A stretch of 64,000 nucleotides of DNA from Dastarcus helophoroides (lineage: Eukaryota; Arthropoda; Insecta; Coleoptera; Bothrideridae). The DNA lies in assembly GCA_028583605.1 (NCBI GenBank), contig CM053326.1, positions 34,566,931 through 34,630,930 of the forward strand, in the 5' to 3' direction. A program made the translations under genes and the position numbers. Positions 24,924-36,395 of this stretch are shown in pieces; position 1 is the first letter of the stretch; every line of letters begins with the position of its first letter. The notes under the pieces are model-generated. The model made no database searches. It was not told where the DNA came from and saw only the letters and a program-made list of their open reading frames with translations.

Positions 24924-25205
24924 TAACGAAGGCTTCCACGGCCAGAGTCAGTACAGGATATACTTCTTCCGGAATTGAACCGTGTCAAAGAACTTCTAAA
25001 AGTGTTCGACGTTTCGCCCACCATCGTAGGGGGCTTCTTCAGGAACAAAGAAAAGAAACAATAAATGAAAAGAGAAATATGAGGGAATGTGCAAAAATGA
25101 AAGAATAAAAAGGCCAATTTCAAAGCATCAGAGCACACTAACTCAGTATGTCCACCATACCAGAGGCCAAACTCTTCTGAATTGAAAATTGGTACAAAGA
25201 ATTAG
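24924..25205 (-). mobile_element. Penelope-like terminus, family A copy 2
   Basis: Aligns along about 280 bp with 16444-16735 (shared cttccacg, cagtacagga, gtgttcgacgttt, gtccaccatacca, gaaaattggta). It carries the better preserved hammerhead-like core. No coding region is attached, and a degenerate AAATTTCGA block follows. Confidence 0.6.
24988..25060 (-). ncRNA. Hammerhead-ribozyme-like motif, family A copy 2
   Basis: Minus strand: CTGAAGA (25036-25042) fits CUGANGA. Stem II is GCCC...GGGC with loop CCTACGATGGT, followed by GAAAC (25011-25015), a minimal ACGT stem III and a GTC cleavage site (25008-25010). Stem I is TGTTC before the core paired with GAACA after the cut site, plus an outer CTTTT/AGAAG helix across an internal loop. 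One extra A sits between CTGAAGA and stem II, so the fold is a variant of the standard core. Confidence 0.6.
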
Positions 25206-25740
25206 AAAGTCGAATTTTTTAAGAAAGGTAAATTTTCAAAAAAATAGGGTTTTTATAGATAAAAGGAAATGATTATAACATTTCGAAAAGAATCCGAAAT
25301 TAAAAAAAAATAAACATTTTAAGCAGAATGTAAATTTGAAAATCTCGCAACTTTCGTAGAGGGGAAAAATTTTAAAAAAAGTTGACATTTATAATAACCA
25401 AACTTTAGAAATTCGAAATTTTCATAAAGGGGAAAATTTGCGAAAAAATTTCAATTATTCATAAAAACTCGAAATTTAGGTAAAAGTGTTTAGAGCTCGA
25501 AATTTTGATATTAAATTTGTTTCGAATTAAAAAACAAATAAAATTAGAATGTTGAACTTTTAACGAAACGTTTTATTTTGTATCGACGCGACACCTATGA
25601 TCAATATTTACTTTCAAATTTTGAATTTAGACTTGAAATTTACAGTCTTAGCAAATTAGTTCTTAAGATTTAAATTTCAAGATAAAAAGATCGAAATTAG
25701 AAATTAGTCAATATTTTTGGAAAAGGTCATGATAAGCGCT
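25206..25740. repeat. Degenerate AAATTTCGA-type repeat block
   Basis: Repeated GAAATTTT/AAATTTCGA words, no open frame. Confidence 0.55.
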
Positions 25741-25761
25741 CAAATCGAAGTCTTATAAATA

Positions 25762-26605
25762 CGAGGGTAAATCAAATGTAAACCGGAATTTCTGTCATGT
25801 CGCCATGAGGTCGTCGGAAGTGTGCCCATACTTTTAGACATCTTTGGTGGGAATATCACGTAATTTCCTGCGCTCAAGCGCATTCCTTTCTCGCCGTTCG
25901 TCAGTTGTAAATACAATGAGTGAGCAAGAGATTCATTTGCACGTTGCGCAGCGCATTATTATTAAATTTCTTGCCGTTAAAGGTGTAAAGCCCACTAAAG
26001 CACAGTTTGGGGACACTGGTTTGAAGGAAACTCAAGTGTATGAATGGCACACAAGATTTTTGAAAGGACGAACTCAAGTTGAAAATGAACCCCATGTTCG
26101 TCGCTGGTTCTTGCGACAGTGTTTTGGGAATTTAAAGGAGTTGTGCACGTCGATTTGCTGCATGAACCTCGTGTGCTACTGGAAGCAAAACGTGCATATC
26201 GGCGGAAGAGGTGCGAATTTTCGGTCAAAAATGTGATTTTGCTTCACGACGATGCCCAACTCGACTCAGCCAATCTGAGACATCAAAAATTAGAGGAAAT
26301 GCATTGGGCAACATTACAACACCCTCCTTATAGTCCCGATTTGTCACCATGCGATTATCATATGTTTGGGCCACCGAATGAAGCTCTAGGATGTGAAGCG
26401 ATTCCATGATGATGCTGCTGTTGAGGCATTTGTGCGCAATCCCTTCTTTTTATGATAATTACATTAAAAAACTCCCAATCCTTTGGAAAAAATGCATAGC
26501 AAAATCAGGAATTTATGTAGAAAAATAGTTAATAACTTTCATAAATGTATCTTGTATCAATAAATATTTAAAAGAAAGTTCCGGTTGATAATTGATTTAC
26601 CCTTG
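25762..26605 (+). mobile_element. Internally deleted mariner element
   Basis: Inverted termini CGAGGGTAAATCAAATG and CAAGGGTAAATCAATTA (as read inward), both continuing to AACCGGAA. It is flanked by TA on each side (25760-25761 and 26606-26607), as all mariners are. Its 844 bp compares with about 1.3 kb for complete mariners, and the middle of the transposase is missing. Confidence 0.92.
25916..26409 (+). pseudogene. Mariner transposase, internally deleted
   Basis: The ATG at 25916 opens MSEQEIHLHVAQRIIIKF, followed by the DNA-binding region (TQVYEWHTRFLKGRTQVENEP). The frame then jumps near 26100 into the C-terminal catalytic part in another frame: VFWEFKGVVHVDLL, ILLHDDAQLDSANL (second catalytic aspartate), PPYSPDLSPCDYHMFG (third aspartate). 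The first aspartate region lies in or near the deletion. It cannot make an active transposase, though its termini could in principle be recognised by one. Confidence 0.9.
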
Positions 26606-26607
26606 TA

Positions 26608-27620
26608 GTAGCCATTTTGGAATTTAAACAGAAATCAAATTTTTGAAAACTTAAGTTAGTTTATAAAATTTAACCTTTTTCAAGAAATGGACCAGGGAAG
26701 AATTCGAACCACCGCTTGTTGCCGGCTGTGGGGATATTCTCCCAATCGTCACTCGGGCCTGGCGGAAGTGGATTGTTAAATCGATATTTCTGTTTAATTA
26801 ATCGATGAATCGTTAGCTTGTTATAACATTCGTTCAATTAATATTTTGAAGTTTGTGTTATCGTTAATTAATGTTGTAATTAGTGTGTATCGCCATCGTC
26901 ATTGGTTTAAATTGTGAAGGAGGGATTCGAATATAACACTAGTTTTCAGAAAAATTTAGGTAAAAATGGAATGGAAATTTTAGGAATATGTATTTTCAAA
27001 ATAAATATCGAGCTTTTTTTCGAAATCCTGACTTGTTCAAAATAATTAACATGAGCCCAGTAAAACTAAAACGAATTTACCATATTTCACGTCAGTTTAA
27101 TAAGGATCCAAAATAAATAAATAAATGAATATATAAATAAATAAATAAAAAGTTTAATATTTGAAAAATTTATTTAACATGACATTTATAAACCCGAAAA
27201 TTTGTAATTTTTTAAAAAAATTGTGTTTTTTTTTCAATTTGGATTTATTATCAAAATCTCGAATTATTCCCGAAATTTCGCCTTAGCCTCGATTTGATAT
27301 TCATCAATTTGAAGTTCGATATTTGAACTTTTTTCCAAAATAGGAGTAAATTTTAATGACATGAAAATTAAAGAATTTTTTTAAATCCTTATAAAATGAA
27401 AATTGAAAAGTTCAACTTTTTTACTCAGATTGAAATGTCGAAATTTCTCGATCTCAAAATTCGAGAATAACCATGAAATTTTAAATATTTCTTGAAAGTA
27501 TTTTCCAATTGTCGAATTTCTACACAAAATTCTGATTTTAAACCAAAAACTTACTTTTTTTTTCTAAAATTTCGAATGAAAACACGAAATTTACGTCTCT
27601 TTTAGGAACTGTGACCTTTT
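26608..27620. repeat. AAATTTCGA-type block with an (AAAT)n run
   Basis: Degenerate repeat words throughout. A simple AAAT/AATA run lies at about 27110-27152. At 26683-26765 a GC-richer stretch interrupts it. Confidence 0.5.
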
Positions 27621-28371
27621 CAAAAATTGAGTGTCAAAACTGAGTAAGTGAGTAAGTTGCAATTTTTATTTCAACACATTAAGACAAGCTGTCAGAAAAA
27701 CATTTCAGCTGTTAAGAAGAAAAAATTGGCCATTACAAAATTCTTTTGGCAAAAACAGTGTTGATCAATAACGTATTAGTGAATAGTTAATTCCTTCAAG
27801 GTTTTATTGACGAATGAAACCATTTATCCTAGAGAGGAAGTCTTAAGCTTTTATTTCCTTTGGAAGTCGTAGGATTTTATGGCCAAGGTTCTTAATTGAT
27901 ATTTAAATATCGATAACAAGTTTAAGAGGAAATTGATTTTATTCTTAGAAATTCTATAGTAAAAAGGCTTCTTTTAAAACTCTTGCGTTTACGCTTATAT
28001 AGCCGGTAGGAATAATTAGATTTATTCCCCTTAGACGACTATTCACCACATTTTATTAGGTTACTTATGTTTTTAAAGGTAGTTAATTATATTTCTTGAC
28101 ACACATGGTCGTAAATAAATAAATCATTTTTAACAATACTCATACAAAGTATATTTATTTCATTCATTTTATTGAGGTTATAAAGTTTTAATTATTGCTT
28201 TCGGCAGGTTGACCGCCGTTTTACAGTTGCCGTAATTAAATTGTTTAACACTCCTTGCACAATTTTAACTTCCTTGATTTGTGATCTAATTTATATATTA
28301 GCTTAATTAAATCCAAAGGTTGATTTTAAGCAGTTTGAAGTCACACGGGTAATTCAAAGGATATTGATATT
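27621..28371. other. Spacer, no gene seen
   Basis: AT-rich with no open frame of note. Confidence 0.55.
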
Positions 28372-29310
28372 ATTCAGGATGTTTCAGTCATAGTATAATT
28401 AATTTTAATTACGTTTTCGGAAGGCTTAGCAAAATAGAATATCTAAAAAAAATATTTCCCCATTTAAAAGGACAAATCAAATCATAAATTACCACTAAAA
28501 GGGCGTTAGTGATTTTTCAGTTAATAATTTCGACTTCATATGTAGATCAACAGAAGCTATCGCGTTATAACCTCACCAGATCTGTATTGCGGATTCCTAA
28601 TTCATATAGAGCGGATTAAATTTATATTTCTATTAATTACGTATATTTTCATTGAATTCAACTACCTAAATTTGGAATTAAAATGAAATTAATCGCATTA
28701 TTTTTGACAATGAAGATTAAAAGCGTAAAACTTTTGTCCAATGCACAATTATGCAACTGATATCAACATTACTGCTTAAAAGGCTTAATTAGATAAATTG
28801 TTAAAGATTTCAAAAAGGATCAACATTCGAGTTTTCTAAAAAAATGTTTTTCGAGGATTTTTTTTCAGTTCAAACTTAGATTTCAAAGTTTTTTTAACGT
28901 CGAATGTAAAGCAAATAAACATATAAATCATTTCAAAATTTCGGGATTAAACTCACTATTTCGGCATTAAACTTCAATTAAAAAAGTTTGAACGTAAAAT
29001 TTCCACATTTTTTTTTGTCAAGTTTTCGCCTTTATTCTGGAAATTTAGACCACAATCCCGCACTGCGAATATTAGGCAGAAATAAAGATATATGGCGTTG
29101 AACTATTATGAATGCATCTACTTTACATTTTGTATAACGACGCCTCCACAAAATTAATGTTAAATGCTCAAATTACCAGATTATATCATTTCGTAGGATA
29201 CTAAACAATTATCGACTCTTAGGTTATTTTTTATAATAAAATGTGCCAACGGCAGAATTTCTAATATATTCCATATAACAATTGTTTTATTGGGGTTGTA
29301 CCCTGGATCC
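28372..29310 (+). repeat. Unclassified dispersed repeat, copy A
   Basis: Two parts align with 60514-61045. One is the first ~300 bp (aggatgtttcagtcata; ttcatatgtagatcaacag; cctcaccagatctgtatt). The other is the last ~200 bp (cctccacaaaattaatgtta; accagattatatcatttcg). Here the parts are separated by about 380 extra bp that include AAATTTCGA words. Class unknown. Confidence 0.45.
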
Positions 29311-32300
29311 TACGAAAAAAAAAAAAATAATTTGTACACGAACAACATGAACGTCATTTAAAAATGTTTCGGCTGCACCTGTTTCACAGATTCATAAAAG
29401 TCAAAACGTTTGTAATAATTCAGGTCGTCGGAAAATATCTCTCAATAGTAGCCACTTTATAGCACTTGTATCAATCCATTTTCAAATTATTTGTCTCTCT
29501 GTATCTGCAGGAATGTGTTATCGCAATTGGTTGTTAGCGATAAAGAAAAAATAATTAAGAAATCAGAAATTTTCAATTTCTAAGGAAAACAAATTTCCTA
29601 ATTTTTTTACTGTGAAGGGAATAGTTTAAAAAACTGTTTAATAAGGCACTTTGTTAAAAGTTCACAAAAAGTATCGAAAAAACAATCTCTGAAAAACGTG
29701 AGAATAAAGGTTGAAAGTCAGTTGAAGTTATCAACGTTTTTTTTTAATTTAATTAAAAAATCATTGAATACAGCGACAAAATCGCATTACAAATGATTTG
29801 GCTGGTGTTTCCCTAATTTTCCTGAAGTCATTCCCCAAAAAATTTCAAAATACATTATTTGAAATTTTTTTCTGAAAATTTGAATTTTTTTTTTTCAAAA
29901 TGTGATTACGATAGAAATGTGAAAAAAGCTAAGAATATTTTATTCATGTTGTTAAAGATTATGAGCTTTTTAGGGCAAAAAAACCCGATCTTTTAATTTT
30001 TTCATAAACTCAGTCTAGTAAAATAAACAAAACAAACGGTGGGCTGGATTGAATTGCATCTTTGTTAGAGTTTTTTTTTGGGTATATTGAACTGTAAAAA
30101 GCACATTAGTGGTTTTCTCGATATTTTTGAGTTCAGCGTTTAATTTTTCAAGAAATCACCAAAAACCCTTTTTTTTCTTGCGTTTTCTAATTCATGTCTA
30201 GAAATGGAAAAACATTTTTTGAAAAACCGTGGGCTAATCCTTGTAGAGAAATTATTCAAGTTTTTGAAACTTACCTTCAATTTCTGTGCAATTACTGGTT
30301 GCTGAGATATCGATAATCAAAGACAAAATGATCCTTTTCCATTCAAATACCATCTCGGCGAGAAGTGGTCGTAACAATGTTTTTAAAAAAGAAATTGAAG
30401 TTGAATGAACAAGCTATCCAGTCTATATAGTGGTCGAGTCAAAATTTTTTTAAGTTCCGTAGTCTAAAAAACCAAAAACATCTTTAACATTTTTTGATCG
30501 ATCGTTTTCTTAAGATTATTGAAAAACAGCTGCCGCTAGAAGTTCAGATCATAAAACTAGACACTTGGAGCTACAATTTCTTTTTTAAAATATTTTCTGT
30601 ACATGACTATCTTTACCACATTATAGCCTATTAAAAAACACCTAAACATTTGAAAATTATTTTTTGATCCCTTAAATTTTTCCATTAAGTAGTGAATTTC
30701 TTTTCAGCGCATATATACCTGAAATTTTTTTTAATCACTCTACATACTTATCGTTCTTTACCTTAAAATTAATGATGTCATGATTAAAACACCACAATTA
30801 TTCATTTTTTTTCAGGAAAGAAAAAATGTGTCTAGATTAATTCTGGACTTTCTTCATTACAACCCGTTGCAAATACGAGAGTATTAGGGATTTAAAATAA
30901 TATTTTATTTTTATAACTGCAGATTAAAAAGTGGATTGTATAAAATTATGCGACAGTCTAAATCCAATTTTTTCCAGCTACGGTATACGGTAATATGCAA
31001 GAAGTGTATTTTCTTGCGTGGAAGCTTTGTAATATTATATAAAAAGCAATCATTACGTCAGCTGAAGCGTAATGATGAACTCTACTAATAATTTTACTGG
31101 ACTTTTTCTACCCTTGACCAAAACCGCAAAGACGATAGATAGCAATTACTCAGTGTCGGCTCGTTATTTTAATATTCAAATTATTTGTATATTTGAATAA
31201 TCAACTTACTTTATTCTGATAATACAATTTAATAAATTTGCATAAACAAAAACGTCGAAAAAAGCAAGTCGCTTTATCGATTTCAGTTTTTCCTTAATTT
31301 AATTTTAGTTGGAAATATGCAATTACAAATTTTGCCTTTCAAGTTTTACTTTGACGATTTAGCTGCAATCCAATTTCTTTTTGAGTTACATTCCGACAAA
31401 CTTTAGTCCTTTTCCCTTTAATGAACGAGAAAGTATGTTAATAAGGCAGAACTGTTACTAAAAGATATTTAAATTAAGTTAAACACAATTATAACGTAAA
31501 TTTGTACAATTTGTACATGCTGCCTGAACTAAATTAAAAAGCATTTCCATTAAGAAGACATGAATAGGTGATTAGCATAATTAAGATTGACTCCTATAAA
31601 TATATGAGAATTTGTTCCTTTTGGTTAGGAATGCAGTTTTATTCTCTGATTAAATTTGCATTCTCGAAGATCTCTGATTTGTTTATATCGTATTTCGTCA
31701 TTCCTGATTATTTCTAACATTTTCTTTTTTTGTTTTTAGCTAAGGTGAATGAAGATAGAAGAAGCATGTTTTAGGAATTTTATTTTTATTAGTTGTAAGT
31801 GTTACACAGCGTAATACCAAGTGAAACATTATAGATTTTTTTAATTTTCCCCCAAACAAGCTTATTTCATGTAATTCCTTGAAAATTAATTTTTTATTGA
31901 GCCACCCAGAATTAACCCCCAAAGTCATTATTCAATCTTTTAGTTGTTTTGTATTTCACAGAGTTACACCAAGTGCATTGACATTTCCAACCCTTACTTC
32001 GTGGATTTTTTAATATTCATAACTGTTAAACTTTATTAACGATTAAAAAGCAGCAGATATTAAAAATTCCACACTGTTTCGATAAATAATAATTATCGTT
32101 AATAAAGTTTAATAGTTATGAGCACCAAGTAATGCATCATATATTTTTGAATTTGCCTCCAAACAAGCCTATCTCACGTAATTTCGTAAAACAGAACTTT
32201 TTTATTGAGCCATGCAAAATTAACTCCCAAAGTCAACATTCAGCTTTTGCAGTCCACGTCTGTGTTTCTATTATGGTTTACTTATTACAACTGGGTAAAA

Positions 32301-32829
32301 TTTAAATTAACTACCTTAAGTGTTCGAGAATTATTTTTCGTCAAAACCCTGAATGTTCAAAATGCCTCAGAGTTGTAGAAATATCGATAAAAAGTCGAAA
32401 CAAATTTAAAGAACTTTCAAATATTTTAAAGAATAAAAGCAAGTTTTTTTATTAAAATTTCGACCCTTTAACAATGTCAGGTTTAATTTAAAACTTTAGT
32501 TTCTTTTTATTTTATTGTTAAATTTAAAAACTTTGGTGTTTAAAAACAAAACTTTTAGAACATAGTAAACATTACAAGATTTCAAATCTTGTTTTTTTAC
32601 TCAATATTTTGTTTTTATAAAATTGTCACGATAATATCAAAAATATGGTATTAAACCAATGAAAAATTTTAGAATTTTTCAAAAAAACCGTTCTTAAAAT
32701 TTGGGAGTTTAAAACTGAGATGATATATTTAAATATAAAATTTCAGGGTTAAGTTGAAATGTACAGATTTAGTTCTGCAAAAATATTTATCGAAAGTTCG
32801 AGTGTAAAATAGAAATTTTAGGAAGAAAC
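29311..32829. other. AT-rich spacer, no gene seen
   Basis: No domain-bearing frame. AAATTTCGA words are scattered and denser at about 32.37-32.80 kb. At 31.78-32.25 kb a segment is loosely repeated (cccaaacaagcttatttcat at 31852 and cctccaaacaagcctatctc at 32155). Confidence 0.5.
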
Positions 32830-34171
32830 TTGGCCAGTCTACTTAAACATTTAGAGGAGGAGAAACTTGATAAGAGTGGGGTGACCGGCAGAAAACCATG
32901 AATGACCAGTGAAATCTTAAAACTAATGGAAAAGAGAAGAGGCTTTAAGAATAAAGATATAGAACAGTATAAGAACATACAGAAGATCATAAGACAAAAG
33001 GTAGTACAAGCAAAAGAAAAAGACATGAAAGAAAAATGCTGAGAAATAGAACAACTTCAAAAGAAACATGATAGCTTCAATATACACAAGAAAATTAAAG
33101 AACCAACTGGAAGGTCGAGATCACCCAGACCAACAAAGAGACTTGTGAACAGTGAAGGAAGTATAGTGATCAACAGAGACGAGATTAAGAACACGTGGAG
33201 AATATACATTGAACATATTTTCCGAGATGATAGACCAGAGCAGAGAATGTAGAAATTAGAGTGGATACCTGTCCGAGAATGCTTAAGTCTGAAGTAAGAT
33301 CTACCATCAAACAGGTGAAAAATGGTAAAGCCCCGGGTCCAGACCGAATACAAGCAGAATTCTTAAAACTTATGGACGCAGAAGGAACAGAGTGGTTAAT
33401 GAAAATATTTAATCATATACACAACACGGGTATTATCGCAGAACAATGGCTTGTATCATAATTCATAACTATTCCAAAGAAACCATGTGCCAAAAGATGT
33501 GAAGACTTCAGAACGATAAGCCTGATGAGTCATTTATTAAAGATATTTCTGAAAATCACTCATGGGAGAATATATAAAAAATGCAAAGAGCAGATAGCAC
33601 CCACACAATTTGGATTCAGAGATGCAGTTGGAACACGAGAAGCCTTGTTCAGCATGCAGGTTTTATTCCAAAGATGTAGAGATATGAACTGCGATGTTCA
33701 CGCATGCTTTCTGGATTATAGGAAGCCGTTTGATAGGGTGCAACATGAAAAAATGATAGCAATTCTACAGAGTATAGGCATAGATGACAAGGACGTGAGA
33801 ATAATAATAAACCTATAATGGAACCAGAAGGCCTTTGTAAGTATTGAAGAAGACCAAATCGATCCAATAAACATTTACGAGGAGTGAGAGAGAGTTGCTT
33901 ATTGTCACCGCTACTGTTTAATATTTACTCAGAGCGAATATTCAAAGAAGCCCTAGATAATGCACAAGAGGGAATTTTGCTAAATGAAACTAGGCTGATA
34001 ATATGCAAGATTTACAACAATTAATGAACAGAATAGTATCCTGCAACGAAAGATATGGACTTGATTAACACCGATAAAATTAAATACTTGATCATAAGCA
34101 AGAACATCAACGATATAACAAAGTTTAGACTGGAATGTGGAACGATACAAAGAGTAAACAAATACACATTT

Positions 34172-34800
34172 TTTTTTAAAGTTTAATCCACTCGCTTTCA
34201 AAGCACTGCGAGTAGGATGCGGGAACAAGGCTAGATGGCGATAAACCGCCTTCTTAAACAAGGATAGGTTTTAATTTTTGGGGAAAATTCCTTTCGGTAA
34301 CAAGTTCCATAACTTGTTATCGAAAGTGCTATAGAAAAAAGAGTCTCCGTAGACATAAGTCCTCACTGTGTCAAGCTGGACCGTACAGGAATTTGCTGTC
34401 TCCGAGTGTCTAGTACGCCTCAAGAATCTTGCCCTTGGGGGGATTTATCCTATTAGTTCCTGCGAGCATCTTCCATCATAGTACTTGTAGAAAAGAGACA
34501 AGTTTTTCCATAACTGAGTTACAGATATGAGTAACATATGCAGGTAGATCGCAGTGGAACGTTGTTGTTTAAAAACGTATTGCCTGTCGTAGATGATTCT
34601 ATTTTCCTCCAGATATTTGAGAATCTCGATGTTGGTAACCCTTTCCATCACTTTAGATATAACGGATAACAGAGATATAGGGTGATAGTTGTTAGCCAGA
34701 TTCCTTTTTCCCTTTTTAGGGACAGGCTGTACTCTAGCAGATTTCCAGATGTTAGGGAATACACCTTTGTTGTAAGAGAGTGTGAACCTCATACCTGAGC
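34172..34800 (-). pseudogene. Jockey-like LINE, copy B, with internal deletion
   Basis: Minus strand: FPNIWKSARVQPVPKKGKRN, NNYHPISLLSVISKVMER and RQYVFKQQRST, then an abrupt jump at about 34500 to the 3' region. Compared with copy A, about 840 bp (A positions 13329-14172) are missing, including the YADD block. The 3' end GTGGATTAAACTTTAAAA lies at about 34172. It is inserted in the opposite orientation inside the RTE-like element. Confidence 0.85.
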
Positions 34801-34814
34801 TCCACCATCAACGA

Positions 34815-34920
34815 TCAATGGGACCATTCGCAAAAAATTAAGTGCAGAATTGAGAAAAGCAGAAATGTCAATGGGACCATTCGCAAAAAATTAAGTGCAG
34901 AATTGAGAAAAGCAGAAATG
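34815..34920 (+). repeat. Perfect 53-bp tandem duplication
   Basis: A unit beginning tcaatgggaccattcgcaaa occupies 34815-34867 and repeats without mismatch at 34868-34920. It lies at the point where the RTE-like RT resumes after the Jockey insertion. Confidence 0.95.
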
Positions 34921-35436
34921 GTTCAGTAAAATGTCATCGATCTTTAAAAGCCGAGACCTAAAGGTGGCTGCGAAAATCAGAATTTTGAGATGCTATGTGT
35001 TGTCAGTACAGCTGTATGGAGTGGAATCATGAACACTAGCGAAAGCCACAATGAAAAAGTTCGAATCGTATGAAATAAGGCGGTACAGGAGAATGCTGAA
35101 AGTATTTTGGACGCAACATATAACCAGCACCAAAATTCTTAGAAGAGTAGGTAAAGAAAGGGAAATTTTGAACACCACAAAGACAAGAATGATTCAATAT
35201 CTGGGACACATTATGAAAAATCAACACAAATACAACCTACTGTAATGGATATTGCAAGGAAATGTGATGGAAAAAAAATGCCGGGAGAAGAAGAATTTCT
35301 TGGTTGAAAAACTTAAGAACCTGGTTTTCAATGACAACAGCAGAATTGTTCCGAGCAGCTGTAAACAAGGTTATACTAGCCGTTATGGTAGCCAACATCT
35401 AGAACAGATAGGACCTGAAGAAGAAGACTTAAACAT

Positions 35437-36264
35437 TAACAGTTGTTGTAAATTTCCATTTTAATTAGCCAACATTTTTTAAATTAAGTGAAGATTTCTT
35501 TGAACTTGTATTTTTTTCCGGATTTTCAAATTTAAAGCCAGCATTTAAAAGTTAAAATTGAAGTTCTGAGAACTTGGTTTTAAATAAACTAGGCCTTTTC
35601 CAAAATTTCGACTTTTTCATTCGAAATTTTAAATTCTCATGTGAAATTTATTAGATAAATTTCCTAAATTTTCGAGTCTTTTAATTTAAAATAAGTATGG
35701 CCATATAGGAGAACTGGTCGACCGCTTAGAGCGTTGGAATTTAAGGGCAACAAACGGGTACCACGTGGAGTGCCCAATATTACTGAAGACTTTTTTTTTG
35801 GTCGTCCAAAATTATCACAGAAATATAATTTAAGACCTTTTCTTTAGTCGTCAAAGAAACAGTTATGAGCACTCTGTAGGTCTTTCCCATAGGCCTCCCA
35901 ATTTGCTCGGGCCAGCACTGAAAATAAGTTTAAATTCGTAAACAAAATTTGTAGAAAAGTGATGCACGTTTAAAGGCTAAATTTCTTGAAAAAAATTGGA
36001 GCTGAAAAAAATATGTATAACTTTTCTCTTAAATTAAGGATTTTGATAAAATATCCAACATTCGAACCTTTGATTGAAACTTAATATTTTCTAAAAAAAA
36101 TATGGAAATTTCAGATGAAAATTAGAATTTTGATACTTTTTCCATAAATTTTATTTATTTAAAGTTTATTTTTTTCTTCCAAAGTTTTCATTTTGGCTTC
36201 AAAAGTAGAAATATTCTATAAATGTTAGCTTTTTTCTTTCGAATCAAAATTTATAATTAAAAAT
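35437..36264. repeat. AAATTTCGA block with a GC-richer insert
   Basis: Repeat words at 35.48-35.70 and 35.94-36.25 kb. Between them (35695-35930) is a more complex sequence (gaactggtcgaccgcttaga; caaacgggtaccacgtggag), possibly a SINE remnant. Confidence 0.4.
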
Positions 36265-36395
36265 AAGAGGTACTATTTTCTGAAGATGATAGTTTGGCTA
36301 TCGAAACACCTTAGAGCAACCTCTGTTGTGTTTTTTAATCTTTCTTGGTTTCAGGGGACAAGATTTGTATTTCAATTTTTGAAGATAACCAAGAA
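36265..36395 (+). mobile_element. Penelope-like terminal fragment, family B copy 2
   Basis: Matches 9543-9645: the CTGAAGATGATAG hairpin and cgaaac, then gagcaacctctgtt, and TTTCAGGGGACAAGATTTGT at the end. Confidence 0.5.
36268..36330 (+). ncRNA. Hammerhead-ribozyme-like motif, family B copy 2
   Basis: CTGAAGA (36280-36286), stem II GATAG...CTATC, GAAAC (36303-36307). The sequence after GAAAC is ACCTTAGAG instead of GCGTTAGAG, so stem III and the cleavage triplet are weaker than at 9.57 kb. Confidence 0.4.

Larger units (their letters stand above)
32830..35436 (+). pseudogene. RTE-like LINE, interrupted by a Jockey-like insertion
   Basis: Pre-RT region at 32.83-33.25 kb (MTSEILKLMEKRRGFKNKD; IEQLQKKHDSFNIHKKIKE). 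The RT follows: KNGKAPGPDRIQAEFLKLM at 33.31 kb, TIPKKP, APTQFGFRDAVGTREALF, and the first catalytic block CFLDYRKPFDRVQHEKM (33.70-33.75 kb). The YADD region near 33.98 kb is eroded. The element is split at about 34165 by Jockey copy B and resumes at about 34801 with the C-terminal region (KKFESYEIRRYRRMLKVFW, YLGHIMKNQHKYN), ending in GAAGAAGAAG at about 35418-35430. Several stops and frameshifts. Same family type as 43-1070. Confidence 0.85.

Noticed and set aside
26683..26765. tRNA-like stretch on the minus strand (GGTTCGAATTC)
   Set aside because: It has the T-loop-like words, but the T stem and anticodon arm do not pair, so no cloverleaf forms.
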